Part shown: piece by piece, positions 22,394-62,270 of the stretch | Layout: every line of letters starts with the position of its first letter | How positions within the stretch are numbered: the stretch's first letter is position 1 | NCBI GenBank assembly: GCA_949752735.1 | Contig: OX457036.1 | Location: forward strand, 84,209,991 to 84,273,990 | Reading direction: 5' to 3' | DNA from: Lumbricus terrestris | Lineage: Eukaryota > Annelida > Clitellata > Crassiclitellata > Lumbricidae | DNA length: 64,000 nucleotides | Notes under the pieces: generated by a model | Told to the model about the DNA's origin: nothing | What the model saw: the letters and a program-made list of their open reading frames with translations, nothing else | The model's database searches: none | Made by a program: the position numbers and the translations under genes

Positions 22394-25300
22394 ATTAATA
22401 ATAATAATAATAATAATAATAATGACAATTTATATGGCGCCGTAACGCGGCCATACCGCTACAAGGGCGCCTCACAAACGGCCGACTGCGGGATACGCCT
22501 TAGCAAACAGATAAGTTTTAAGCTTTGTTTTAAAAGAGTCCACTGAGGCGGCCAGTCTAATGTCCGGTGGAAGACTGTTCCAGAATCTGGGACCAGCAAC
22601 CGAGAATGCGCGGTCGCCGAAACGTGTCCTCATTCTCCGTACACGAAGGTCGGTCTTCCCAAGCGACCTGAGTCGCAACCCGGAAGCGGAGGAATGGGTC
22701 TCGGAACAGTACTCGCGGATGTATTCAGGCGCTGTCCCATGAAGCGATTTGTAGACCAGCAAACTGAGCTTGAACTCAATTCGGAACGGGACAGGCAGCC
22801 AATGTAAGACGTCGCGTAGGAGTGGTGTAACATGATCGTATTTTCTCCTATTACATATGAGCTTCGCCGCGGCATTTAGCACCGACTGAAGTCCGTCCAA
22901 GAGACACGCAGGCGCTCCGGCCAACAGACTGTTACAGCGGTCCACTTGAGAGATGACGAAAGCAGCGACAGCTGCTCTAGCGGCCTCGAAAGGCAAGGAC
23001 TTGATACAGCTCCTGATGAGACGGAGCTGGCGAAAACAGTTGCTGACCGTCCTAGCCACATGGCGCCTCATGGATAAGTCAGACTCCAGCATAACGCCCA
23101 GATCACGCACCGAGGTGGAAGGCGTGATTGAAGCCCCGCAGACGCTGAGCGCACCGGTGTCAAGATGAGGGCACCGTCTGCTGGTTGCGCACCACAGAAA
23201 GTCTGTCTTCTCAGGGTTGAGCCGCAGTCTGTTCGATCTCATCCATTCTGCGATCCGCTCAATACCAAGCTCCATTCGCTGCCGCTGCTGTACAACCGTT
23301 GATGGAAGTCCTGACGTGTAGAGCTGCGTGTCATCGGCGTAGAAGTGTGATGACAGGCCGAGACTCGTAGCAAGCTCTCCCACGTCGGCGGTGTAGAGTA
23401 GGAAAAGCAGCGGGCCGAGCACGGAGCCCTGAGGGACTCCACAGACGAGGGAGCGGACGGATGAAAAAACCCCGTCGAAGAGCACTGACTGCTTGCGACC
23501 ACTGAGGTAAGAGCGGAGCCAGTCGAGCGCGACCGATCGGATCCCGAATGTTCTTGATAAGCGCTCGACCAAGATGTCATGGTCGACGGTGTCGAACGCG
23601 GCTGAGAGGTCCAGCAGACCGAGCAAAGCGTGGTTACCTGCGTCGATCGCCTCGATGATGTCATTGACTACCTTCAGCAGTGCGGTCTCTGTTGAATGAC
23701 AACTCCGATAGGCCGACTGATTGGCTGGTAGAAGACCGGTCGACGACAGGTACTCCGTCAGCTGGATGCTGGCTACGCGTTCGAGAAGTTTTGACAAGAA
23801 CGACAGGTTTGAGATCGGTCGGTAGCTCGAGAGATCGCAGCGGGGAAGCGTCGGCTTCTTGAGGCGTGGAGTGACGTACGCGTCCTTGTAGCTCGTCGGG
23901 AAGGCACCGGAGGACAGCGACAAGTTGAAGGCTGAAGCGATGTATGGAGCGAGAAGGTCGACGCAGGACTTGAGCAGCCACGTTGGCATAGGGTCTTTCA
24001 TGGAATACTTGTCCACGGCATCTTTGACCATCTGGCACACAACGACAGACGTAACAGGCGTGAAGGAGGAGAACCGGTCAGCTGTCAAGATGTCACGGAA
24101 CACGGGTGGCGGCGCTCCATCAGTGGCTGATCTTACTTCAGAGACCCTCCCATCAAAGAAATCGGCAAAGGCCTCAGCGGAGAGTCCCGAAGCCGAACTC
24201 GAAGCGCCATCCCCTCCTCTGCCCAGTCCATCATTTATTGTGCGCCAGAGTGAAGCCGGATCACGTCGAGCGTCGATTCTCGATTTCCAGTAACGACCCC
24301 TTCGCGACCGAACGAGACGATGCATTGACCCCAATGCTTCTTTCCATTGTCCACACGCCTCTCCGGTATGAGTCCTTTTGAACCGGCGCTCTAGCCGTCT
24401 GGCCTGACGCTTCGCCGAGCGACACTCCGAGTCAAACCACTTGTCAGATGATGATCTCACCCGACATGTGGATTCGACCATTGGCGCGTGAGCGTCAAGC
24501 AGGGCCACGATGACCTGGTCGAACCGTTGAGCCATCGTGGAAGCGTCATCTTGCGGAAGGGAACCCGAAGTGTCATCGCAGAGACAGGAGGCAGCGAGGT
24601 CAGACCTGAATTGGTCCATGTCGAAATTCCGCCACGATCTGCGAGATTGGGTTTTGTAGACGGGCGTGGTAGTCGGAGAGACGTGGAACGGCCATGTAAC
24701 CAGTCGGTGGTCAGATGCACTCCCTGGAACATCGATGACATCAACCGCCGACGGCCTCACATCAGTGCGAGTGATGACGACGTCCAGGATGCCCCCTCGA
24801 TTGTGTGTCACGCTTGTCACACACTGCACTGCATCAAACATCTCCAACAGCTCGGTCGTGCGTAGCGTCATCGGATCATCAGGATGATGGAAGTGCACGT
24901 TGAGATCGCCGGTGATGACGTACGGCATGGCAAATGATGACAGGGTTTCCAGCAGCCGGCGGAACTCGTCGAGGAAAGCGGTGGTAGCTGTGGCTGAACC
25001 AGGGCGATAGATCACCACGAAAACGAACGAACCACCGGAAACGGTCACCTTGGTGATCAGATGTTCAAAGGTGACTGGCTCGAAAGGGGCCGTGACCTTC
25101 TGCAGTCTGACGGCGGATGATGCGATCACGGCCACTCCGCCGTGATTCTGGTAGGATACGTCGTTGGTCCTTGCTCCCGGCCGAACAGGACGTGCCCGTT
25201 CAAGCAGCTGAAGTCCGGTGGATCTGATGCGCCGGAGCGCGACATCTTCAGCGTCCTCATGCCAGGTCTCAGTGAGACCGAGGACGTCCAGTCCGGCATC

Positions 25301-25735
25301 CAACCAGCACTGACTGATCACGTCCACCTTGTTCGCAAGAGATCGGACATTGAGTGTAGCGCATCGGAGTTGACGAGCCGGTTGAAAAGCGTGCCGCTGC
25401 AGAACTGGTCGGACCAGATGGCATGTGTCACGACGAGCCACCCCAGCTGAATCACGTGGAGATGGAGCTGATGGAGATGACGATCCGACACCGACGACAG
25501 GGTTGACGGTTCGAGGGCGAATCAGCCGGTTTCCCGTGATCACTGGAATGTATCCTGGCGCCGTCGAAGTCAACACGAACGCACGAGAAGAACGTGCACA
25601 GTGTAAACCCGCTCGACAGCCGCGGGTACGGCGACGCAGTCCCAGCTCATCAACGCGACGACGCAGTGTACAATCCAACACAGAACCATTCAAGCGGCAC
25701 GATAACAATAGTTGACGAGTGTCACGCATCACTGA
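22394..25735 (-). mobile_element. Long CR1/L2-like LINE, (AAT)n tail
   Basis: Minus-strand non-LTR retrotransposon. The 3' end is a GGCGCC stem-loop (AAGGGCGCC..., then GGCGCCATATAAATTGTCAT) followed by (ATT)n, the plus-strand (AAT)n at 22396-22423. Its single reading frame is intact. Truncated relatives with the same tail lie at 32095-32390 and 50517-50645. Base composition is clearly more GC-rich than the surrounding AT-rich DNA. The 5' limit beyond 25735 is not defined. Confidence 0.85.
22472..25732 (-). CDS. LINE endonuclease-reverse transcriptase (1086 aa, intact)
   Basis: Uninterrupted minus-strand frame. An apurinic-type endonuclease domain starts near residue 122 (LRCATLNVRSLANK), with GLTETW, VITGDLNVHF and SASDHRLV motifs. 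The reverse transcriptase follows: YRPISNLSFLSKLLERV, LDLSAAFDTVDHDIL, GVPQGSVLGPLLFLLYTADV and the catalytic YADD at residues 798-801. The C-terminus carries the family-typical FGDRAFSVAGPRFWNSLP. The first 120 residues are arginine-rich and unassigned. No gag-like ORF1 is seen upstream. All catalytic motifs are present, so this is either a recent insertion or a master copy; whether it is active cannot be told from one window. Confidence 0.92.
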   Translation of the reverse strand: MMRDTRQLLLSCRLNGSVLDCTLRRRVDELGLRRRTRGCRAGLHCARSSRAFVLTSTAPGYIPVITGNRLIRPRTVNPVVGVGSSSPSAPSPRDSAGVARRDTCHLVRPVLQRHAFQPARQLRCATLNVRSLANKVDVISQCWLDAGLDVLGLTETWHEDAEDVALRRIRSTGLQLLERARPVRPGARTNDVSYQNHGGVAVIASSAVRLQKVTAPFEPVTFEHLITKVTVSGGSFVFVVIYRPGSATATTAFLDEFRRLLETLSSFAMPYVITGDLNVHFHHPDDPMTLRTTELLEMFDAVQCVTSVTHNRGGILDVVITRTDVRPSAVDVIDVPGSASDHRLVTWPFHVSPTTTPVYKTQSRRSWRNFDMDQFRSDLAASCLCDDTSGSLPQDDASTMAQRFDQVIVALLDAHAPMVESTCRVRSSSDKWFDSECRSAKRQARRLERRFKRTHTGEACGQWKEALGSMHRLVRSRRGRYWKSRIDARRDPASLWRTINDGLGRGGDGASSSASGLSAEAFADFFDGRVSEVRSATDGAPPPVFRDILTADRFSSFTPVTSVVVCQMVKDAVDKYSMKDPMPTWLLKSCVDLLAPYIASAFNLSLSSGAFPTSYKDAYVTPRLKKPTLPRCDLSSYRPISNLSFLSKLLERVASIQLTEYLSSTGLLPANQSAYRSCHSTETALLKVVNDIIEAIDAGNHALLGLLDLSAAFDTVDHDILVERLSRTFGIRSVALDWLRSYLSGRKQSVLFDGVFSSVRSLVCGVPQGSVLGPLLFLLYTADVGELATSLGLSSHFYADDTQLYTSGLPSTVVQQRQRMELGIERIAEWMRSNRLRLNPEKTDFLWCATSRRCPHLDTGALSVCGASITPSTSVRDLGVMLESDLSMRRHVARTVSNCFRQLRLIRSCIKSLPFEAARAAVAAFVISQVDRCNSLLAGAPACLLDGLQSVLNAAAKLICNRRKYDHVTPLLRDVLHWLPVPFRIEFKLSLLVYKSLHGTAPEYIREYCSETHSSASGLRLRSLGKTDLRVRRMRTRFGDRAFSVAGPRFWNSLPPDIRLAASVDSFKTKLKTYLFAKAYPAVGRL

Positions 25736-26070
25736 ACACCTTGCTTAACGTGTGTAGAGAATCCGATTAAACTTCGCAAATTATCATTGTCTATTTTCAT
25801 TGTCTATCATTGACTATTATCATTGGTCTATTTTCTTTCTTTTGACTTTTCAACTGATCTAATGATATCTCAATGAGTCATCAGTTTGCTTTTGTTTGTG
25901 GCTGGCTGCTCGTGGTCTATTTGACGACAGCAGCTGCCAATCGCATAATAATTATTATTGCCTATTAGCTACTCAGTTATCATTATGATGTCCGGATATG
26001 ACTGAAAGCACGCAGAGATTTAGGGCTAAGTTTACAGCAGATGAAACACAATGCATGTCATGCAGTACAC

Positions 26071-26358
26071 CCGGGGCGGAGTCCTAGGGGGGACAGGGGG
26101 GACGGTCCCCCCCAATGAAGGTGTTGGGGGGACGTCCCATGCATTTGTCCCCCCCAATCGTTGAGCGTCAAGACTAAAAAAAGTCATCAACTTTTTTGGC
26201 GGCGAAAATAGAATTTTTTTTCGAGATTTCGCCGATCGTCAGAAATTTTTGGCCGGCAAAAGATGACAATTTTTCTGAAACACTCAGCCATTCGTCCATC
26301 AAAAAATCTCGCGTCTTTCCGTCCCCCCCCCAAGTCTCCGCCCAGGTCTCCGCCTATG
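26071..26358. mobile_element. 288-bp relative of the 5473-7396 element, TSD CAGTACAC
   Basis: Left end CCGGGGCGGAGTCCT, right end (inverted) CATAGGCGGAGACCT, with CAGTACAC at 26063-26070 and 26359-26366. It shares the GGACGGTCCCCCC tract, GTTGGGGGGAC, CATGCATTTGTCCCCCC and GAGCGTCAAGACT with the larger copy. It has only one TTTTTTGGCGGCGAAAATAG unit where the other has six or seven. Confidence 0.87.
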
Positions 26359-27005
26359 CAGTACACAACAGTAAAGAACAGCGTTTGAGGGTAGGCCTAC
26401 ATCAAAATGCTTGTTTAGGAGGACAGTCCAGTTGATTATTAGGTTACTGATAAAGTTAAAGATTCGTGGCTACAGAAATGTTGTTTGCGATTAAACCAGA
26501 TTGCTGTTATCACTGAACTGTAGATGCAATTTATAAAATAATGCACAAAACAGAAATCGAACGATTCTGGCTTTATAACAGATCGACCAATTGACAATTT
26601 CGTAAGGTGACTGTTGATGCACACAATGAATCAGCTTACCAAGCAAGCAATCTCGCAGGTGCATTTCACCCATTATAGTAAAGATTACGGCCTACGGCGT
26701 AGCTACACACAATAATTAATTAACAATCGATGCCGAGGGCTTAAAGTGTGGCCGAACATGTCATGGACGGCGTCTAGGAACTTATTTTCGAGGCTGGACG
26801 CCGTCCTGCCACTTATATGACTAGCACTGGAGGGCCGTCTATAGATAGGCCTACAGCTATGGATGGCTGCACGTGCATCATACGTTTCCCTACGACATAC
26901 AGCATAATAGATCGCCCTTGTGAAATTGAGTCAAGATATAAGACACCCTTGCACAATGCACAGAGTTCAAATTAGTTTAACTGAATCTCGATATGTATCC
27001 CTCTG

Positions 27006-27007
<2 letters not shown>

Positions 27008-27036
<29 letters not shown>

Positions 27037-27057
27037 CTCTCTCTCTCTCTCTCTCTT
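27008..27057. repeat. (GT)n(CT)n microsatellite
   Basis: Alternating GT run followed directly by a CT run, with a further CTCT/TCTG-rich stretch to about 27170. The open frames over it are simple-sequence artefacts. Confidence 0.9.
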
Positions 27058-28084
27058 CGCCATAATTTATCTGCTCGAGACTGTCTCTCCTTTCTCTTTC
27101 TCTATCCTTTGTTCCTCCTATGTCACCGATGCTGTGCGCCTTTGTCTGTCTGTCTCTCTCTGTCTGTATGTCGGGTCTTGCTCCAACTCCCTCAAGCCCT
27201 TGCAACTACAATGAGTAATTACTTCTGTTTTCAGTTCCAATGATGCACTCGCACTATATACATGTATGGTCGGTTAAAGGCAGCTACATGATTGTGAATA
27301 GGCCTAGAATGGAACTAAACAAAATCGTAAATTGTGTTTTTAATATTGTTGTTTAATATCGGATTGCAGTCACTCGGCTATGCTCCAAAATACCAAGATA
27401 CGCCACTATAATGGATCTAATTAATTATAATGCATTATTATATTATCTACCTTATAGACACAGGAATAACTTTCTATTGTGACTTTTAAAAGAGGTGGTG
27501 ATAGACTACGCCTATAGTGGTAAGAGATTAATTTTATGGATATGAAGCGTTAGCGACTTCGTTTGTCTCCAGCAAAGGCCTTAGGTCACCCCAAGCTGCA
27601 TGATGGCCTGAAACTCCATTAAGTGATAAGGGAGAGTGACAAGAGATACGAAAAAGCCAGAGTAGTAGTAATCGGAGACGAACATGGTAATTACCAAATG
27701 AAGGATGCTATGATGATATGCTTCTGATATATGCTCTGTGTAGGATAGGCTAGTGTAACACTAGCCCGTTCCAGTAGTGTTATTATAAAAAATAATGCGC
27801 CTATATGACTACAAGAGGGCAAAGCACTCGGATATTATAATTATTATTAAGGCCGTCCATCAAATCTGCGTATCCGGAACCCATAGGCCTGGTGCATGTT
27901 GTGCATCCTTAGCGGCAAGTCGATGCATTAGCAACCCGGAAGAATTGTATGATATGCAGCAGTCTAGTATTATAGGTGCCTATGTCTGGATGAGCATATA
28001 GTTAGCCTACTCACAGGGTGGGCTTACAACTGATCTTGGTCAAAACAGACATATACACTTTGATGGAGTGACGTTCATCTCGCG

Positions 28085-56291
<28,207 letters not shown>

Positions 56292-56492
56292 AGAATTTGA
56301 TTTAGCCTAATATTTGAAAGTGGACCAATGCTCACCAATGCAAAGCTCACTTTGTTGGAATGGTATTTAATAACGCTGTGTGGACCTATTGTAGTATTAA
56401 ACTTAGGGTCAATGCGGGGGTATGCGTTGTGCATAATATTTTATCAATCCTGATATCATTTTGCTATGGCGCCTTAGGCCAGTGTTTGGCTG

Positions 56493-56890
56493 CAGGGGCG
56501 CCCGCAGGCGTACGCACTTACGCAAGTGCGTACAGCAGCGGCGCCCGCAGATGTACGCACATAGGTAAGTGCGTACAGCGCGATGACCCAAAAGGTATGT
56601 TTTTGGGAAATTCTAGGTTGATGACTAAAAAAAAAAAAAAAAAAAAAAAAAAGGTCATCAGTTTTTTCGGCGGATAGAAAAGGTAAGTTTTGGGAAAATT
56701 TTTGGTTGATGACTAAAAAAAAAAAAAAAAAAAAAAAGGTCATCAGTTTTTTCGGCGGATAGAAAAGGTATGTTTTGGGGAAATTCTAGGTTGATCAGTT
56801 TTTTCGGCGGCCTAACGAAAATTTTTCCCTGTTCGCCCCTCCATCGAAAATTTCTGTGCGTACAAGAAAAAAATCCTGCGGGCGCCGCTG
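56493..56890. mobile_element. 398-bp hAT-like MITE, TSD TTTGGCTG
   Basis: Ends CAGGGGCGCCCGCAGG and (inverted) CAGCGGCGCCCGCAGG. TTTGGCTG is duplicated at 56485-56492 and 56891-56898. It contains two GATGACT/long A-run/GGTCATCAG hairpin units, each followed by TTTTTTCGGCGGATAGAAA, and a partial third. It lies 200 bp downstream of the receptor stop codon. Confidence 0.9.
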
Positions 56891-58639
56891 TTTGGCTGTA
56901 TAGCAATTTACACCCTGTTTTAAAACTGTAAGCTTACACGCTCTGTGGACATTCCGATCACTTGTGTATATTTATAAATCTAAGTATATTTATCTAAGCT
57001 TAGACTAAGCTAACGATTTCTATTTTGTGGTAATTATTAGGCCTTGATAAATCTAAACAATCACTAATATTGATGATGACTTCAACTGAAGTCTTGTGTG
57101 AATTCAAGATATAAAACAGAAACCAGATCAAAATTCGACATGATAACTCAAGACGTGATTCTATGGTGGTTAAACAAATGTTAAGTTTGTGAGTTTCAAG
57201 CTCAATTCTGATTGACTTTAGAGAAACGTTAGTAGGGGAGGTGGGGGCAAGAGTGGCATAAAGTCACAAAATGTGGAATAAAATATGCAATATTAAACAT
57301 ATCAAGATGAAATTTGTTTTGTAGTGTAGGTAGATCATCGGTGCATCCATAAAATTAATTAAATTGCTACTGGATACAATTTCTTAATCACAATCTGGCT
57401 TGGGGTGGAGGCACCCAAAAGGCCACTCTTGCCCCACCATGCGGGGCATGAGTATCATGCCAGTTTTACCCCTTGTTGAGGGCAAGACTGGCATGCCCTT
57501 CGTACCCCCAGAGACAGTAACATAGGCTACGTTTTCAACAATTTTGCTTTACAATTAGCAGGAATTTATGTTTTACATATTAAATCAGACTATTGCAAAC
57601 AGCAATGCATAGTGTGATGAGAAGATACCTACCCTGAAATCCCTCAAGTACCGGTTTTGCTAAGCAATCTACAGAATTGGCACTCTGTATTAAGCTTGAA
57701 TCACAAAATCACAACAATGTTAAATATTTTCTGACATTTAGACAAAAGTTTTAGGCAGCAATCAACAAAGACAAAAGGCACACAAGAAATAAGTCTATTG
57801 TGACCTTTAATTTTCTGTGTTTTAAATGCATTTTTTATTTCTCGGCTTCCATTGTCATTCCATTTTCAGGTACCTGCCATCGCAGAAGGTAGCCCCCTCT
57901 TTGCTCCATCTTATGCACGTTTTCCTCTCTAGACTTGCTTTGCACGCACTTGACTTCATGCAGCATTGCTAGATATTCGCTCCTTCTTTTACGCTTGCCA
58001 GCAGCAGTATAGGCAGACGAACCTGGCGATGGCTTTTCTGAACAAGAGAACAAGACGTCAAGCCTTTACATGAAGCCACTTTATTCCTAAACACTGCTTT
58101 ACTGGCCTGAATTTCTCACAGGTGAGGATATGCTGAGTATCAGCGGTATCACTATCTGCATTTCTTCGCAGATGAGCAATCATTGAGCATAGGCTGGGAG
58201 TCAGTGGCAGCACTGTTCTGAATGTCCTCTTAGGTAAAGATGGGCTAAGCCCCATTGGTAGCCTATTATGTATACATTTCCTGGAAGGACCAGACAGATC
58301 GAACTATTCATCTCTTTCTCTCTCATCACTTATCTCAATTTCATCAAAGAAAAATATGGGCGGTTGATAATCTTATATGACTTTTTTCAAAGGCAGGTGC
58401 TACCTTAACATTGATTGCACTATTTTGTGTTTTGAATTCTCAGTTGTTAGTGCTCGCAGGTTCTCCAAGACAGCAAGCTGGTTGAGCACGGAGCTCTGGT
58501 TTTCCTGGGCGATTTGAGCCTTGCATTGATTCTTTGAATTCTGGTGATGTTCCAAGTTTTCTTTTCATCATAAGCTTTTGGAACCTTTTCACTTTCGTGT
58601 CCTGTTTCAAAGTTGCTACTGTATAATATGGGCTATGTG

Positions 58640-59353
58640 TGCTGCCTTTCCTGATTATGTCTTCTCAACCAAAGTCCGTGACTTTGGTGTTGCTCTGGAC
58701 CAAGAGCTCACTCTTGCTCCAAACAATAACTCACTCAGCCATGTCTGTTATTATCAATTGCGTCAACTATACGCACTGTTGCTCGCTCGCTTACTCCTAC
58801 TGTTGTTGCTACCCGTGTCCATTCTTTCATTACCACCATACTTGACTCAGTAACTGTTGCTCTTTCTATGCTTGCCTAAGGAACCACGCTGGTTGAGCGC
58901 GGAAGAGTGCCTGTCTGAGTTGCCTTGATCGCGTCCTGCTCTCTGCAACCCGCCATAATGGCCCCACGCCCAAATTCAGCCATTATCTCCAGCTAGGCTA
59001 TATGCTTGACGTTCTCAAATATAGTTTCCTGTCAAGCAGCAAATAGAGACTAGGATCTCTACCTTAGTCTGGCACTACCTGCTAGGCCTTGCTCCTTCCT
59101 ACCTTTGAGAGCTCTGTAACCCTACTCTTAGTGCTCGCCACTTCCGCTCCATCGTTCAACTGAAAAGTCTGTTCTCGGTTCCCCTTTGCTCATGGCCTAC
59201 TTCCACTATATGCATCAACCTGGAATAGCCTTCCTCTGACACTCTGCTCCCTTTCTAAAAGTCATTATCAGGCTTCTTGAGACAGTTTTATTTGGCCGCG
59301 CCTCTGAGTAGTCTCATTGAAGAGGCGCTATACAAATGCATTTAATGAATGAA
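58640..59353 (+). pseudogene. Decayed LINE 3' fragment
   Basis: Plus strand: TKVRDFGVALDQELTLAPN then HVCYYQLRQLYALLLAR, the thumb-side region of a CR1/L2-type RT. It decays in frame and ends in the CGCGCCTCTGAGTAG...GAAGAGGCGCTATACAAAT stem-loop and AATGAATGAAT. Confidence 0.75.
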
Positions 59354-59508
59354 TATCCTGTTGAAATTTCTTCACTTTTTGTTTGTCTGATCGTTCTGTG
59401 TTATTGGCCGATTCCAACCTAACGTTGGTTGCCTTCTTCAGGTCAATAGCTTGAAATTCCATGGTTTATCATTGCCTGGCATTTCGAAAAATCTCCACTA
59501 GACACCAT

Positions 59509-59667
59509 CTTGGGCGGAGTTTATCAGGGGCTAATGGGCTAAGCCCCCCCTCCAAAAAAAGACCAAGATTCATTTTTACCGTGTAAATGGTTTCTTTTTC
59601 CGGGCTTAGCCCCCCCTTCCAAGAAGGCTTTAGCCCCTCCAAGAACGGAAACCAAACTCCGCCCATG
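59509..59667. mobile_element. 159-bp MITE with GGGCGGAGTTT ends, TSD GACACCAT
   Basis: Left CTTGGGCGGAGTTT, right (inverted) CATGGGCGGAGTTT. GACACCAT is duplicated at 59501-59508 and 59668-59675. Internal GGGCTTAGCCCCCCC tracts are inverted. The ends resemble those of 5473-7396 (CATAGGCGGAGACC). Confidence 0.88.
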
Positions 59668-59816
59668 GACACCATTTTCATGGAATGGCACAATTCTTCG
59701 TCAGTTTGACTTTCTCGCTGAGCTTTACGCTTATATATAACGTTTAATAACAGAGTACATTATGTACAATGCCAAAAGTGCCAACCAATTAATAAACTAA
59801 TATACCGGTAGGATAC

Positions 59817-59960
59817 CTGTGGGCAAAACTGGCATACCGCTGGGGCAGAACTGGCATACCGCTGGGGCAAAACTGCCATACCGCTGGGGCAAAAGTGTCA
59901 GTGATGGGGCAATAGTGGCACGTAAAACGGGGGCAAGAGTGGCATACAGTGCTACTTTTG
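59817..59960. repeat. Tandem array of GGGGCAAAACTGGCATACCGCT
   Basis: Three near-perfect 22-bp units (59822-59888), then three diverged units (GGGGCAAAAGTGTCAGTGAT, GGGGCAATAGTGGCACG, GGGGGCAAGAGTGGCATAC). Confidence 0.88.
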
Positions 59961-60619
59961 CCCCGATTTAGTTGCTCATAATTACGAGTATCTATCAACA
60001 TTATTGCGTTGCCTAATTTCTTAAAACTTTTAGCATTTAAAAGAACACACATTCCTGCATAATACAAAATGAAACTTTAACAAGTGCGATCTTAATACTG
60101 AAAGTGTGCAACATATTTGTGATAATCACGAGAGTTGCAAAAAACGCGAAAAATCGAAAAAATTATATAAAAGTTTTACCATTCAACTTTTGGAAACTCT
60201 CGGATTATGAAAACGTAACACTTAATGATAGTCTATGTTCGCACTAGGTAAAAGTTTCATAAAATAAGCACATACTTCGAGAGTGGGGATGCCACTCTTA
60301 CCCTACCCTGCCACTTTTGCACCACTTACCCCTATGCACTAAGATGTGGAAAGAGAAGCCTTTGAAGGCGTCAGATCAGCAACCTTCCTTTGAAAGAGTG
60401 TTCGAAAGCACCTCGCAGGAAATAAGAAAGCACAACGCTGCTGTTATGTAAAGTGTATAATCCTTCTAAGGCAAAGCAACAGTCGGTTTTTATTGCATAA
60501 GATGAGGATCACTAAATGGTATACAGCCCTAAATAAAATTGGCTGCAGTATTGAATACAATATTTTTATTAGCAAGACGGGTTTTAAGCTGTATATGTTG
60601 CTCGATGGGCAGCCAGTGT

Positions 60620-60879
60620 CAGTGGCGTAGCCAGGAATTTAGGATGGGGATGGGTTATGGTCTGGTCGGATGCCCTTCCTAACACCAACCTAACAGTATT
60701 ACAGTAGATAAAAAATGGAATAAAGTAACAAAGGGAATAAAGTAAGAAAACAATTGTTACTACGAACAATTGTTTTGATTTTTCTTATTTAAGTGGATAA
60801 ACAACCTTTTAAAAAACTGTCTCCTAAGCCAATGGGGCTTTAACCCCTAAAACCCCTACGCCAGGTGGTTACGCCACTG
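60620..60879. mobile_element. 260-bp hAT-like MITE, TSD GCCAGTGT
   Basis: Ends CAGTGGCGTAGCCAGG and (inverted) CAGTGGCGTAACCACC. GCCAGTGT is duplicated exactly at 60612-60619 and 60880-60887. No coding capacity. Confidence 0.9.
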
Positions 60880-60889
60880 GCCAGTGTAA

Positions 60890-62265
60890 TGGGTGCCATT
60901 TCGCTTATTATGCTGGTGCCTGGTGGTTTTATTTTATGGCTCTTGCAAGAAAACTGAACTATTTATAATCTATCCAAACATCTTTTGACGTAAAACAATT
61001 AGAAGTGAAGCACAGTTGACAAGAACCGGGAATAACTACTGTGACACGCGAGACATAATTTGGGGGTAGGCCTACGTAATATTATTGCGGGTTAAGACAC
61101 TAACCTACATGTTGTATAATGTATACACAGTAAGATCCATTGTCGTTTATTTATGCGTCTAAAGCTCTATTATAATAATATAGTTGATTCACAGCCAACC
61201 ACAAAACTGTAATGGATTGATATGGTTCCGTTTTATTCAGCCTCTCATACGTGGAATTACGTTTACGTTTACTTATTTTACGCATATAATTTGTGATATG
61301 TTGCTGATTTTGTAAAGTATATTGACTATACTCCAGTGAATATCTCAGCCAGTCAGATATACGGAGTTGCCTGTGTCTGAAAGGAAGAATTGAGCTTTAG
61401 AAGAATTCACAAGAATTAGCTTGCTACATGTAGGCCCTATTTATTATCAAAAGGCATAGGTTTATAGAACAGACAAGCAAGTCATTAGAGTGCTGACTTA
61501 GACATGGAGCATAACTTCTCATTGCCTATTAAAGGTCGTCATAATTTTTCACCTCACGTATTCTGTATAAGAACATCAATTAACATGGTATTTTATCTTT
61601 GTCTTGAGATATTTATAGGCTATGCCATGAACAATATTGTCTGTTTATGTTGCGTCTTTGTCAGCTTAGTACCCGGTACATCTAATAAACAAATTGATTG
61701 ATTGTTTGATTGATTGAAAGAAATACCCGAATGACAAGGAATAGGCCCTAATTATTGACTGATTAATGAATCAATTAGATGAAAATGCTCGCCTATCGCG
61801 ACGAAGTGAATACACGACAAATTTATGCCATTGTTACTTTAAAATACATCCAGTATTTAAGCTGATGTAAGCATACATCCTGGGCACGACGTTAAACCGC
61901 ATTCATCCTCTGCCACAGGGAACCAACAACGTCCCTGTGCCGGTCCTAAGCCCGGACAAAAGAAGGAAGGTTTGCCAGATGGGTGGCGATACGCTGGCAG
62001 TAAAAGACCAAGACGATTGAAATCCGCAAAAACCACGACTGGCACGACACAAGTGACAAGGTGGTCTAGCTGCTCCAAGATGTTAATGGTATGGAGCAGA
62101 CCGGCTGACCGGACCTGTTGAAGCTGGGCAGCATGACGCGAGACAGACTCAGACAGAGAGTGGCATCGGACTCCTACGGGCATTGAGCCTATGGATATTG
62201 ATTGATTGAAGCATACGCATCTTGTTCCTTCGGTAGATTCTTTGATTCATTGGGCATCTTACAAA
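60890..62265. mobile_element. LINE/SINE tails and unassigned repeat
   Basis: A LINE-type 3' tail (AAATTGATTGATTGTTTGATT) ends near 61717. 61860-62215 is a GC-richer block running from GGGCACGACGTTAAACCG to a terminal GATTGATTGA, which looks like the 3' part of another retroelement. Its family is not recognised. The remainder is unremarkable AT-rich DNA. Confidence 0.45.
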
Positions 62266-62270
62266 TATTT

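Larger units (their letters stand above)
25736..28084. other. Non-coding stretch before the WSC/EGF receptor
   Basis: I see no coding exon. The stretch contains the small element at 26071-26358, a (GT)n(CT)n microsatellite at 27008-27057 and many TAGGCCTA motifs. The promoter of the receptor starting at 28085 should lie at the downstream end. Confidence 0.4.
57238..60333. mobile_element. Probable inverted-repeat element with GGGGCAAAACTGGCAT units
   Basis: Left GGGGGCAAGAGTGGCATAAA (57245) and the right-end inverse GCCACTCTTACCC...TGCCACTTTTGCACC. Internal arrays of the same unit lie at 57420-57510 and 59817-59960. It encloses a LINE fragment and a MITE. A minus-strand frame (58037-57835) with a good acceptor-like start and a KRKRRSEYLAMLHEV... 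stretch lies inside; I do not recognise it. Borders are approximate and no TSD was found. Confidence 0.5.

Noticed and set aside
22560..25715. Plus-strand and alternate minus frames over the intact LINE
   Set aside because: They are shadows of the GC-rich LINE reading frame; none carries a recognisable domain.
61857..62183. Minus frame of 108 codons as a host gene
   Set aside because: It lies in a GC-richer block ending in GATT repeats, which looks like a retroelement 3' part. No domain is recognised.
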